DNA of 64,000 nucleotides from assembly GCA_027475525.1 (NCBI GenBank), contig JAMWFC010000049.1:5564947-5628946 (forward strand), read 5' to 3'. The notes under the pieces are model-generated. The model did not search any database, had not been told where the DNA came from, and saw only the letters and a list, made by a program, of their open reading frames with translations. This DNA is from Macrolepiota albuminosa. Taxonomy: Eukaryota > Basidiomycota > Agaricomycetes > Agaricales > Agaricaceae. Of this stretch, positions 1-11,075 are shown piece by piece (position 1 is the stretch's first letter; each line of letters starts with the position of its first letter). Made by a program: the position numbers and the translations under genes.

Positions 1-2470
1 TGCATCGACAACATATTGTTGAAACAATCGACCACTCCAAAGCAAAGCGGCATTAGCTTCTAAAGATCTCTGCTGAAGTCGGTATGCATAGTAAGCAGTT
101 TCAGTGATATTTTGTGTTCTGCGTTGCCCTCGTGGTCCCAGCTGAGAAGGAATGTTTAAATGAAATCCATGTTCTCCAGTTGGAAATATGATCGTGTAGT
201 GCAGAGGAGTATAAAAAGGGTGTAAATGGCTGATTCGCTTCAATTGACCTCCATGCAGATGCAGGACTATGTCACGGTGATCTGATCGTTCTTCAGAGCC
301 ATCTCCTGGTATAATTGCTGCAACTCCTTCCTGTTCATTAGGGTTGTTATAGCGCCGATGATCTCCAAAGTCAGCCCTAAGTTGAACAGAAAGCCTTTGT
401 GGTTGGCCTTCAGGAACTTCTGTCATAATCTGCTTTGCATGCTTGTATAAGCCAATAAAGGGATTGACTCTATGAAGCATATCCTGCAAAGAGGCCATTA
501 TCTGAGGATCCAATCCAGGATTGCTCCGTTGACGAAAAGCCAATTGTTGATTATGATCATAGAAGTAGAGTTGTGCATATATAGGATGATTGCCTTCAGT
601 TGGAAGCAAAGCACCTGTCAGATGATGGAGCTCTCCATTAATCCTAAAGCTGTATGGTCCTGGTCGATTGGTGATTGTGTGATCAAGTTTAACTCCCAAA
701 GATGTAAATGCAAAAGCTGCATTGTATTGGCGAATAGATGCTTTAAAAGCATCAGAAAGAGGATGGTGACCTTGGAGCAAGTTAAGCAGTTCTGGTGGAG
801 CGTCTGCAAGTCTGGGCAAATCAATCTGGCCTTGTAGACAGCACATGCCAAATTTTGTATGATGTCTAGTAGAACTGGTGAGCTTTTCAGCATCCCAGTG
901 TAGAGCCTGACAGTGTGGACATATGACATCCATAAGACCAAGATAATGTGCTGAGAGTTCATCTATATAAGGCTGTCTTCCTCTTGGAAGAGCATTGATG
1001 CCTTGAATATGATCAACCCTTTGTAGGATGGGAGGTGCTGGTAGATTTTGCACAGGTGGATCCACATATTCTAAGTCCTCCTCTATATTCTCAGCAGGAT
1101 CATTATTAGGCTGTCTTCCTCTTGGAAGAGCATTTATAGGTTGTTGTAGAATGGGAGGATGAAGAGGAGGTTCCAGTTGCTCTGCTGCTAGATTTGGCTG
1201 TCTCCTATTGTCAACAGGATCATCCAGATCTTGAGCATCTAGATTGTCAAAGTCCTCCTCCAAATCAGCTGCATGTTCTTGTTCCCAGCCTTCTAAGATC
1301 CTTTGAGCCCTAGCCTCATTCAAAGGCCTATATTCAGGATTGAGATCTACATCCTGTTAATCTTTCTTAGTCAATGCAACATCTGAAAGTTATCTTTCTC
1401 TCACCTCTGGCTGGTGTAATATCTGTAGTTGTCTTCCTTGCTCTCTGAGCTGTTGTTGCTCATGCAATACTGCTAATGCCTGTTGTTGCCTTTGCCACTC
1501 CTGTTGCCTCTCCTCCTCTTCAGCTATAGCAATATGTCTGAGCCTTTGCTGCTCTTGCAATACTGCTAGTGCCTGCTGTTGTCTATCCTGCTCCTCAGCT
1601 GCAGCAATATGCCTCAACCTTTGTTGGTCTTGCAATGCTGCTAATGCTTGTGCTTGTATAGGAGCAACCTGCTGGTTAATTTCTCTCTCTCTATTCCCAA
1701 GTATAGGTGGCAGTGGTAGTGGTAAAGCAGGCCCATATAAAGCAGGCATTCTAGGTATAGGATTCTGCAAAGGAGCATCCCAACCTTCAGGCAAATGAGT
1801 TTCAGGTATACTCATAACAGTTCCACCAACTACAGGCTGATTGACTGATCCCACTCTATTATCTCTTCCATGCACAGCAGCTGGTAGAGGTGCTACTATT
1901 GAAGGCACATAAGGAGCTCTATGTGCAGGAAGAGGTAGAGGTGGTATCATTCTAGGAATAGGATTTTGCAAAGGGGCATTCCATCCTTCAGGTAAATGAG
2001 TTTCAGGAATAGCCCTAGCAAATAGATCCTCAGCAACAGTTGGTGGTCTAACAGGCCTCCTCAAAGAGCTAGAAGTATTTCCTCCAGAGCTTGAACCAAT
2101 CTGATTATTTCCCCCAGTTCTCATATCCCCCAATCCTGTAGTTCCAAGTTGTACATCCTCAGATGCAAATAAGTTCATAGCAACAGTTGGTCCAATAGGC
2201 CTTCTCAAAGAGCTAGAGGCAATCTGATCATTTCTTCCAATTCTCATATCCCCAGTTCCCATATCCCTAGTTCCCATATCCCCAGTTCCCATATCCCCAG
2301 TTCCATAATGAAGTGGTATAACCACTGAAGTAGATCTTCTACTTCTATTTGCACGGCGCTCATCAGGATCAGTCATTTGTAACTGTTGTAGCCTGCTTTG
2401 AATCCTAGCCTGCTGTCTTTGACCTTCAGGAGTACTGGGTCCATTATTAGAATGAGTAGTTGAAGATTGC
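1..2470 (-). CDS. Helitron replicase, 5' part (partial, two exons visible)
   Basis: Helitron Rep-helicases move DNA by rolling-circle replication; only the N-terminal part lies here and the gene continues past position 1. An exon opens after a CTTTCAG acceptor (2471-2477). It runs to 1405 through a Pro/Gln-rich leader with GPSTPEGQRQQ near the start, a duplicated PETHLPEGW block, tandem GTGDM-like pentapeptides (15-bp DNA repeats, about 2245-2305) and Gln-rich coiled-coil repeats. A 51-bp intron (1404-1354, GTGAGA donor, TGACTAA branch, ACAG acceptor, phase 0) removes two stops. Exon 2 (1353-1) carries Helitron-like N-terminal landmarks: FGMCCLQG, DHRDIVLHLHGG, FPTGEHGFH and, at the window edge, GRLFQQYVVDA. 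Both exons are free of stops, so the copy may be intact. The start codon was not located; it may lie in the cassette array upstream. The family call is firm; activity is unknown. Confidence 0.88.
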
Positions 2471-3110
2471 CTGAAAGAATAATTTTTTAAGCATTTTCAT
2501 AGCTTAAAACCATTGAAAGACACTTACATGATGAGTGTATCAATAGCCCAAAGTTGTCAAAGTGTTACTGTAAGCTGAATTGAATTTTTCTTGATTTTAT
2601 TTAATTTTTTTAAGCATTTATAAAGCCCAAAAACAATAAATGTCACTTACTACAATAGCCCAAACTTTCACTATAAGCTGAATTGAATTTTTCCTGATTT
2701 TTCTGTGATTTTTTCGAATTTTTTAAGCATTTTCTAAGCCCAAATACATCAAAAATCACTTACAATGATCAATCAATAGCTGAAAGTTGTCGAGCTATTG
2801 AATGTTTGTTAAGAATCATCAATCAATCAATCAATCATTACTTACTTTGTAGTTGAGTTTGAAAATTTCGCTATAAGAATGTTTGTTAATGGTCATCAAT
2901 CAATCAATCAGTCAATACTTACTTTGTAATCAAGTTTCGAAGTTGTAGCTAAATTGATCATTTATTAATATCAATCAATCAATCAATCAATACTTACTTT
3001 GTAATCGAGTTTCGAAGTTTTGCTAGAAGAATGGTTATTAATATTTGTACATCAATCAATTAATCAACACTTACTTTGTAGTGTAGTTTACTCACTACAA
3101 CGTTGAAACC
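2471..3110 (-). repeat. Tandem mini-exon/mini-intron-like cassettes upstream of the Helitron exon
   Basis: On the minus strand seven GTAAGT donors occur in one orientation, with first bases near 3074, 2997, 2922, 2845, 2763, 2650 and 2527. The first four are spaced 75-77 bp. Each of those units reads as a TAG acceptor, about 25 nt ending in TACAAA, GTAAGT, a GATT tetranucleotide run, a TTAAY branch-like site and the next TAG. The last three units have a second type with 113-123 bp spacing. The final donor pairs with the CTTTCAG acceptor of the Helitron exon (57-bp intron). Whether the mini-exons are used cannot be told from sequence alone. Confidence 0.6.
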
Positions 3111-3263
3111 GTGGAAAAATTGGTGCTGTTTGGGTAAAGAACACGCGAGGCGTGAAAACTGGTGTCCACTAAATCGCATTTGGGCCTCGGCCACATCCAC
3201 AGACTCCGGACACCTTCCACATGTGTCCGAGAGATAGCATACAATGAAATATTTAATATACAC
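3060..3263 (-). CDS. Possible first exon of the Helitron gene
   Basis: A 67-codon minus-strand ORF begins with ATG at 3263 and reads through to the first GTAAGT donor of the cassette array, at about 3074. It contains several Cys and His residues but no domain I recognise. Its position would make it a plausible first coding exon of the Helitron gene at 1-2470. This is inference from position only; it may be fortuitous. Confidence 0.25.
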   Translation of the reverse strand: MYIKYFIVCYLSDTCGRCPESVDVAEAQMRFSGHQFSRLACSLPKQHQFFHGFNVVVSKLHYKVSVD

Positions 3264-3410
3264 ATTTTTTATTACTTAAATAATAACTAATATACTGTTT
3301 CTTTTTCCAACTGACCGAAAAAAAGAGACGAAAAAGGAAGTATTTGTCAGCCTTAGTCAGAAACTGTCAAAACTGACTAAGCACATCATTTCCCAGGCGT
3401 CGTCGCATTA

Positions 3411-3419
3411 TATAGAGAT
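3411..3419 (-). other. Candidate Helitron 5' terminus (A|TCTCTATA)
   Basis: On the minus strand the sequence reads A then TCTCTATA. This matches the common Helitron 5' start (TC, often TCTCTA) and its insertion preference between A and T. It lies upstream of the minus-strand replicase gene, where the 5' end of the element should be. The motif is short, so this is a candidate only. Confidence 0.4.
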
Positions 3420-4020
3420 TTAGTTGGCATGACATAAAATAATAATTTATTATCTTACCTGTCTGTTACTATGTTACTATTCTGTTATCTACCTCCGCTA
3501 GATTAATAGCTAAGGATGAATCTATAAAGACATGCCTCGATAGACCTAGTAAGTAGTATATGAAAAATGGGCAAGTAGAATAGCATCAAAATCCCATAAA
3601 GAAAGCTTGCCACCACTGCAAATGAAATACACAGAGTTGTGCAATGTCTACACTAGAAATGAGATGAAATAAAATGAAATTACAAATTAATGTCCCTTGC
3701 AGCAAGCCTTTGAACTTGACCCTAAATGCATCTGGCTAATCGAATGGCAGACATGTACCACAAAGAGGTAAAAAGATGAGCCTGTCACTTGATCTTGGGG
3801 GTTGGTTTCTTGCAAAAGAGATCCCTTTTTAGCCAGTTCTAGAAATAAGGAATGGTATAGGTTATTTTAAATGGTTTTGATTGGGGTGGGTTAGAGTGGA
3901 GTGGAGTGGTGGTGGTTGTTGTTGTTCTCCCATGAGGCTTGAATGAACATGAGCAAGAAGTCTATAATAGTCTAGGCAAAGACATTTTTGCAATTGTAAG
4001 ACATACAGAACTAATTACAT
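3420..4020. other. No gene seen
   Basis: AT-rich sequence with no ORF, RNA gene or repeat I can support. A short G/T-rich stretch (about 3870-3930) is the only compositional oddity. Confidence 0.5.
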
Positions 4021-4840
4021 GTCTTGAACAAGATCTGGGCAAGTTACGTGATTGTGGCCAGTCCTATGGCAATTGCTACAACAATGCTCCACAGTCTTCT
4101 TCTTTGCCTGATGGGACCTTAAGATGCTCCCCCTCCTCCTTGAGAATGGCCTTCAGAAGGGCCCATCAAATGTTGACTCCTTGGCCAGCCCCTTTGTTCC
4201 ACAACTGGTGGTTCCTGAAGATGTTCACATTGGATCCCATCAATGTGTTCCTCTCTGTCCAAAAAAAGTGAGTTCTGAACAGGAGAACATAGGCTTTTAC
4301 ACATACCAAAGTCCACATGGTTCATCAAGTAAGTTCTTTATCTGTTCCTGCATTTGGATATGGTTTATCAAGCTTTGCATGGCTGCCTGGGTTTCATGGT
4401 ATACAGCTCAAGCAAACAGCATGTCAGTCGCATGAGGCTGGGTCAGAGGAGATTCAAGTGGGTTTGATGTAGATGCAGAAATGATGTCAGCAAAATTGAT
4501 CTCCTCTTGTGCAGTCTGCTGCTGAATTGCTTTGTTCTCCAATGATGTGGACAGAATCTTGCTGATATTGATTTCTGAGTTCTGATACCAGCTGTAGGCC
4601 AATGATATCAATGACACATGATGGCTGGAAGCAGGATAGTGACACACTGTGCATGGAAGTTGGGACTTCAACTTTGGCATCTTGAGGAGTACCTGGAAGT
4701 AGTGACAGCAAGAGATTCTCAAGTTCAATTCATGCAACAATCCCATGCATACCCACCATCTGTTAAAATCACCAAGTAATGAGTTGCTGAGGTTCCAATA
4801 TGTGTAACATGCAATAAATGCTAGACTTAATGACTGCAAC
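4021..4840 (-). pseudogene. Decayed element ORF with CCHC zinc knuckle
   Basis: On the minus strand, codons between about 4110 and 4025 read CCSNCHRTGHNHVTC followed by P, a complete C-X2-C-X4-H-X4-C zinc knuckle. Such knuckles are found in retroelement gag proteins and in some DNA transposases (for example the MULE group). Upstream (4840-4120) the frame is broken by several stops and shifts, although short readable segments remain. Also on the minus strand, TGGTATCAGAACTC at about 4576-4589 resembles an initiator-Met-tRNA primer site used by Copia-type elements. I could not find matching LTR ends. The type of element is therefore open; the zinc knuckle is clear. Confidence 0.45.
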
Positions 4841-5587
4841 TAACTATTGATCAAACAAAGAAGCCAGTGAGTTGAAATGTATGCATTGTCATTTGTGAAA
4901 GTGTTGATAGCATGCTGGGACATTTGTTACTCAATAAGTGGTGATAGGAGCTTCAAGAAGAACATACACATTTTTCACTGGATTTTCATGTAAATCCTAC
5001 TTCCACCTTTGCCTTGATTGCATATTCATTCTATTTATTGACATTCAGATTTTGATTGATAATAAGTGGCTCAACTTACCCAGTGACAGATTCCTTCTGG
5101 GGGCAGTACTACTTTGGTCTTGTATGTGAGGCTGAGCTCCATTTGCTCATAAGATGTGTAGAGAGCAAATAGTCCTGCATATTTATGCAGCAGTGCAAGT
5201 AGTCCAGGAAAGATGCTCTTGTGTAATCCACCAGTTTACTTGCCATTTACATTGACATCTGCATTAGGATGGAGAAGAACTCATCTTCTTCTGAAACACT
5301 CATTATCTTGTCTTACTACGTATGTACATTGCTCACCGCTAGGACAATATAGTGGGGTTTTATCATCTGGCCATGTTGTTCTGCTTAAGTGAGGACCTCG
5401 TCCTACACTTTTTTGATGATATCAACCCTTGCAAGTGGTGTTTTGTCTAGGAAAACTAGGACAACTCTGGGCAACATTTGTATCATTTTTTCCCTTACTA
5501 CGTCTTACCTGAAGGCTTTTTATATCTTTCTGGGTTACTCACTAGTTTTTTTGAACGCATATATTGTGCGCATCGCCTTCATGAGAG
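4841..5587. other. No intact gene seen
   Basis: Only short shadow ORFs. The sequence may include the decayed 5' end of the gypsy element that follows, but I could not delimit an LTR. Confidence 0.4.
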
Positions 5588-6568
5588 GTGCCATGTCATC
5601 CATTGGATATCAAGCTGCCTCGTATGTCCTCAATTTTGATCCCTTTGACAATGCATAGCATTACGCAGAAACAAACAGAGTTGTTGTCACTGTTGTCATC
5701 AATTCCATCTACTGCAGGTACAAACGCATCGGAAATTGGTCCCATTCCCTCTCCAGTGCAGTCTTGTATGCAACGGAAGCATACACTCTCTTCAGACAGT
5801 TCATCGTCACCGACTCCTATTACTTGTAGAATGAATATAAATACAGATGCCGCTGGCCCCAAACAGGCCACAGTAGAGGACCATTACACAAAGCTGCCCA
5901 TTTTGATGGAGGGAGACTTCAGCCCCAAAACTGCTAAAGATTACAAAACTGCCTGCAATGACTTTTTTGATACAAAAGAAATAGACGAGGATGACCAAGT
6001 CTGTCATGTATTAGTTGGAATTAAGGACCATTGTATGCACAACTGGATTTCTGGACAACGGGACCGCATTGTCAAGTTGTCATTTGATGAATTTATGAAA
6101 GAGATTAGATCAAAATATCTTCCACACAACTGGGAGCTGAAAGTTTGTATCCGAATTCTGTCTGCCAATTTCAATCATAGGAAACAAACATTTTGGGATT
6201 TCGTGTTGTACATTCAGAAGCAGAATTCCCTTTTGCTTGGCACTTCCTCGCATTTTGAACTCAATAAGTTGCGTACTCAAATAGAAGCAAAATTAGATTC
6301 TGCTTTGTCGGTCATTTATTTCGAATGCAAGTTGGACGTGACAACCGACTTTCATGCATGGCTGAATAGCATCCGACTTATCAATGAAGCTCGCCGTCAA
6401 ACTGAGAAACGTGCATGGGAGATCACAGATGAAGTTTACCACCAGGCTAAGAAGCCCCTTACAACTGCAAATAGGTCGAACACATCAGCGTCTCAAGGAG
6501 GTTCAACTGGCTGGTGGGAAAGGGAGACTTTCTCCTTTAACGGAGGAAGAAAAACGTCTTTTATGTGA
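5588..6568 (+). pseudogene. Ty3/gypsy gag (decayed)
   Basis: The readable protein has the capsid pattern of agaricomycete gypsy Gag. It shows LMEGDFSPKTAKDY, then DFFDTKEIDEDDQV, NWISGQRDRI, and a TFWDFVLYIQKQNSLL block, with a charged C-terminus. Gag forms the particle that packages the RNA. The frame is open for 326 codons but leaves the correct reading near 6515, where the downstream zinc-finger and protease region continues in the frame that opens at 6384. The Gag Cys-rich motif in that other frame (GCFHCRCPFVSC) lacks the usual His, so RNA binding was probably lost. Confidence 0.8.
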
Positions 6569-9192
6569 AAATAGTGGCTGTTTCCATTGCCGTTGTCCTT
6601 TTGTATCGTGCAGGACAAGGAACTGTGTTGAACCATTCCCTGACCCAACTAAATATCAACCATTGACACAGGTGCGAGTCGACACAGCAAAAGCTGCTGG
6701 TGCTTGGGCATCTAAGCCAGTTGCGGCTGTCACCCCCACCAACACCGTTCCTTCCGCTGTAACTGTTGCTGCTGTTTTACCACAATTGCCTGCTGCTACT
6801 TCCCATGTTGAGTCTGTGCACTCTGATTCTGATTCTGATGTGAGTGAAATACTGATTACTGTTCCTCATTTATTATGGATGGGCATGGTTGCAGATCCCT
6901 ATGTCAATTTTCCTCTTAAAATCACAATGTTGTTGGACGATGGATCTCACATCATTTTGATTGACATAGGCTTAGTTGACCGTTTAGGGCTGCATTGCCA
7001 TCATTTGCAGAGACCTTTAATGGTTGACATTGCTATTTTAAATTCTAGTGAAAGAGTGTCTACTACTTTGTCTGAATATTGTAAGTTATCCGTTATGTCT
7101 GTAGATGGGACCTGGACTTCTTGTACTGTACACGCTGTTATTGCATTGAACTTGTGTTGTCCTGTAATATTAGGCCTGCCTTTTTTGAAAGTGAATAAAA
7201 TTGTGATTAATGTAGACAAACGTACTGCTGTTGATAAGTTGTGTCATTATGACCTGTTGAACTCGGAATTCTGAAAGAGTCAACCTGCGTGTGCATTTGT
7301 GCCGATGCAAAAAAAGTTTGAGGAGATGCTGCATCATAGAAAGCTGCTCATGAAAGAATTGAAGTTTGTATGCTCAATGAGATTGGAACAAATGGAGTAC
7401 ATGGGTCTCTTTGAATCTGTCGCAGAGGTTAATGTTATTGCTGCAATTCGTCAATGTATTGAACAGCTTGCAGCAGAAGAAACATTGTCAAGATTTGATG
7501 TAGAGATGAAGGAGTGATTTAAAGATGTCTTTGAGCCTGTCATTAATGTTCATAATTTACTGCATGATATTCTGGCTGAGATTCATCTAAAGAAGGCAGA
7601 TCATTGTATTAAGACATGGTCATATCAATGTCCTCGTAAATATAGAGAGGCATGGAAGACATTAGGGTGTATTTGTCCTTCCTCTTCTTTATTCATGTTG
7701 CCTGCCTTTCTGATTCTGAAATCAGATCCTACAGCATTGCCATGGTGGGTAAATGATTACAGAGATCTAAATGTGGCAACTGTTCCGGATAACCATCTAA
7801 TACCATGCATTGAAGATATATTGCACGATTGTGCCAAGGGAAAGATATTTGCAGTCTTAGACTTAACAAATGCCTTTTTTCAGACTCCTATGCACCCAGA
7901 TCATGTGCATCTCACTGCTGTTTCTACACTGTATGGGTTATACGAGTGGCGAGTGATGCCTATGGGTCTACGGAATGCTTCAGCAATTCAGCAGCACAGA
8001 GTAACAGCAGCATTGCGAGAATATATCAGGGTTATTTGTCATGTGTACTTAGATGACATTGTTATATGGTCCAAGAGCATTGAAGGGCACCATCAAAATG
8101 TCCGAAAGATATTGAGGGCTCTAAGAGCAGCTCACATATTTGTGAATGTGAAGAAATCACATCTGTATAAGATGAACATTGACTTTTTGAGACATTGTAT
8201 CTCTGCTAATGGCATTGAAGCGGATTGTAAGAAGGTCAATTGCATTCTGGCATGGCCAATGCCTACGTCATCCAAGAAGGTAAAAGCATTTTTGGGACTG
8301 GTAAGGTACATAGCGGTGTTCTTACCAGGCTTGGCCAAACATACAAGAGTATTGCACGCATTGACAATGCAGGAATGTGATGTTGAATTTCCTGTATGGT
8401 TGAAGAAACATCAGTGTGCCTTTGACACAGTAAAAGCCTTGGTCATAGGGTGAGACTGCCTGACTACTATTGATCACAAGGACATGTCAAAGACTATATT
8501 TGTTACAACAGATGCCAGTGGTGTGCTGTCATTTGGTGAAATGTGGGAGACGGCTCGACCTGTTGCCTTTGAAAGTCAAACCTTTAAAGGTGCTGAACTT
8601 AACTATCCAGTGCATGAAAAGGAACTTCTTGCAATTTGCACATTAAAAAAATGGCATGCAGATCTGTTCAGTGCCAGTTTTGTCATCTTTACTGACCACA
8701 AAATGTTGCTAAATTTCCAGCAACAGCGTGACTTATCATGGTGACAGGCATGCTGGATAGAATTTCTGTCGCAATTTGATTGTAAAATGGTCTACGTAAA
8801 AGAGGAAGACAATTTGGTAGCGGACGCACTGTCTCAACTTTCTTACAACTTTCCCGACTCAACAGACGCTGTCAAGACAGCACATACATTAATAAACGCC
8901 ATGAATAACAAGGATCTTATTTCGGAATGCATTGGAGCAATACTCCCATGCTGTGCAAATTCACCATTTGAGTCAGTGTTTGCATTGTCACATGTCATTA
9001 AGGACCATGTGTCAGTTTGCGCCACAGCACCTCATTTGTCCATAGCCATGGACGACAGCTTCATGAAACAGTTGAAAGAAGGCTATATGACAGATCCTTG
9101 GTGTCAAAAACTGATATCAGTGGCGAGAGGTATGACTTCCTTGGTAAATCGTGATGGTCTGTGGTTCTGCAGGTCACGCCTGCTCGTACTGC
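6384..9192 (+). pseudogene. Ty3/gypsy pol (protease-RT-RNase H, decayed)
   Basis: One frame carries a protease-like stretch (LLDDGSH near 6930, where the family has D-S/N-G), reverse transcriptase with YRDLN, FAVLDLTNAFFQ and the catalytic HVYLDDIVIWS (about 8040-8075), then RNase H with VTTDASG (8504), NYPVHEKELL and FTDHKML, and VADALSQ (8819). In-frame TGA codons lie at 7272, 7515, 8451 and 8742. At 8730-8755 the run that is Arg-rich in relatives reads W-stop-QAC, consistent with CGN to TGN change. The integrase is absent because another LTR sequence begins at 9193. It is clearly inactive. Confidence 0.87.
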
Positions 9193-9733
9193 TGATAGGA
9201 CCCCATACAGGATCTGTCAGGTTCCACTGACGACAGGGGCCTCCGGGGGTGAGCGGGTCCTTACTAGGCAGACTCAAAGTCTACAGAGAGTCTCCAGGTA
9301 ATGGAGGGTGAGCTCCGGAGTTGTGGGTGGGGCGTGGGGTGGCTACGGAGCACCGGAGTTCGTAGGAAGAGGTAGAGCAGGATCTTGGGCTAAGTCTGGA
9401 ATACGGGGCTTGAGTAGGCAGGGCCTGGCTAGGGTGGAGGAGAGGAGGGGTGATCAGAAAAAGAGACTGAGACCGGGAGACTGAGATTGGAACTGGGAGA
9501 CTGAGTTAGAATTGAAGTGAGACTTTTGGAGGGCTGAGAGACTTGAGAGAATAAGACAGATAGATTGAGATAAGTATGAAATAGACAAGAGAGTATAGAG
9601 ACAAGTTTATGGCAATATCAAGACTACCATAACGTACTACAAGCTGCGGGTTAAGTACCAGGTGCTGGGTGAGTTCCGGGCCCCCTGGGCAAGGTCCGTA
9701 CCCCCCCTCCATGTGGTGCATCCTGTGCAGTGT
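9193..9733 (+). repeat. LTR-like fragment starting TGATAGGACCCCATACAGG
   Basis: The first 19 bases match the start of the 959-bp LTR at 9734 except for one base. The interior is unlike it: G-rich, then purine-rich with repeated GGGAGACTGAG (about 9450-9510). It abuts the broken gypsy pol on the left and the next LTR on the right. It is probably the left part of an LTR from a related subfamily that was truncated or interrupted. I saw no target duplication. Confidence 0.5.
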
Positions 9734-10692
9734 TGATAGGACCCTATACAGGTTAGGCGCATCAACGGCAGGCTCGGCACCGGCTCCGGAAACCTTGCCG
9801 CACTCGTTCCGAACTTAGCGCACGCGTTCTACCTATTTTAAGCCATTTCTGACGGCCGCGCACGGCAAGAAGCAGATCCAATCAGTGATAGCGCCGATCG
9901 GCAGACAGAATGACAACTGACAGATGGCATCAGTCACTGACGACAGCGCTTAGCGAGAAGCCTGATGATCTATCAAAAACTGACGGACAGCTTGGCGTTT
10001 GACCTTGGCGTCTGACATCGCTTAGCGCCTCGATTCGGCGCCTGACATCGCTAAGCACTTTGGACGGACAGAAGGGTGATGGAGTGATGGTTTAGCTTCG
10101 CGATCTGTCGCCTGGCGTCGCTAAGGCTCTTGAATGGACGGTAGGGATCTGAAACCGTTGGAGCTACCCCTTTGAAATTTTCCAGTTTACCGCACTCTGG
10201 CGTCATTAGCCACTGGCGACGGTGAACTCCTTGTAGTATATATATTACTTACCGACTTGTACATTGAGGATCATAGCAGAACAATAGACCACAGTTTACT
10301 CCCCTTACTTCAGTCTCTCCCTTACGCTCAAGAGCTCATTTACGCTACGGTCGGCAACGTCAAAACTCATCGGCAGTTGCAGACGTTCGCCAACACTCGA
10401 CATACTCGCGCCTTGCAACTACGGCAGGCATTATCGACGCTTAGAACTTCGCTAAGCTTATCGTGCTCTTGCCGCTCACCCTTGCCGTCTTCACTTACCG
10501 CATTTCCTTAGGCGCTTTACCTTAGCGCTTGACACTTGCCGACTTCGTTACCGACTTTTACCCTTTTTCACAGACGCGTTCTCTGGGACCTGCCCGGGAC
10601 TCCTCATATCACTTATAGCGCGCCCAACGCACACTCTTGGTACGGTAACACTTCAGCTACATTTGTTACTGACCAAACTTTGGGCGTCATCA
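9734..10692 (+). repeat. 5' LTR of the young gypsy element
   Basis: It starts TGATAGGACC and ends GGGCGTCATCA, so it has TG...CA ends. It is the reverse complement of the solo LTR at 49334-50269 over its whole length, which fixes both boundaries. A TATATATA box near 10236-10244 probably drives the element transcript. Many CTTAGCG/GCTAAGCG-like motifs with intact CpGs are scattered through it. Confidence 0.92.
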
Positions 10693-10695
10693 AAT

Positions 10696-10713
10696 TGGAG
10701 CCCACCGCGAGGG
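10696..10713 (+). other. Primer binding site
   Basis: TGGAGCCCACCGCGAGGG begins three bases after the LTR end. It starts with TGG, as expected for pairing with a tRNA 3' CCA end. The tRNA was not identified. Confidence 0.6.
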
Positions 10714-11075
10714 ATCTCTAGGGCAGAATTCCGCCAGAAACCCGTCTCCAGCGTAGGCGCCGCCTGCTAGACCAGTCGGCAGAAGGCATTGCTCCTTCTC
10801 ACCCATCAACTCCACAACCACCTGGTGCCTTACCGGGTCTCTCTCTAGCCCAGGAACTACAGAACGCCACTGTAGACGCTTTTCCTGAGCTCTTCCCGCA
10901 CTCCCTCGATTATAGTGCCGACGACCCCTTAGCGTCGCCCTTTACTTTGCCGCAACCAATCACCCCAATTACTCCGCTAACGCCTCTTTCACAACTCATT
11001 TCTCTTACCCCGTCGCCAATCTCCAGAACTCCTTCCCCACTACCGCTAACCGAACTCGCCAACACCACAGTCGCT

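Larger units (their letters stand above)
5588..9192 (+). mobile_element. Decayed Ty3/gypsy retrotransposon (gag-pol remnant)
   Basis: Gag, protease, reverse transcriptase and RNase H regions occur in the usual Ty3/gypsy order on the plus strand. The integrase is missing: the coding sequence stops where a TGATAGG LTR start appears at 9193. One frameshift separates gag from the rest. From 6384 onward a single frame runs to the junction with four internal stops, all TGA. Many positions that are Arg in this family read Cys, His, Trp or stop, which is what C-to-T change at CpG produces. Confidence 0.85.

Noticed and set aside
4576..4589. Copia-type element defined by an initiator-tRNA-like primer site on the minus strand
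   Set aside because: The motif matches, but no LTR pair, integrase or RT is readable nearby, so the element type is left open.
10947..11075. Gag start at 10947
   Set aside because: That codon is TTG; the first in-frame ATG is 11076. The upstream frame is open to 10722 but has no ATG.
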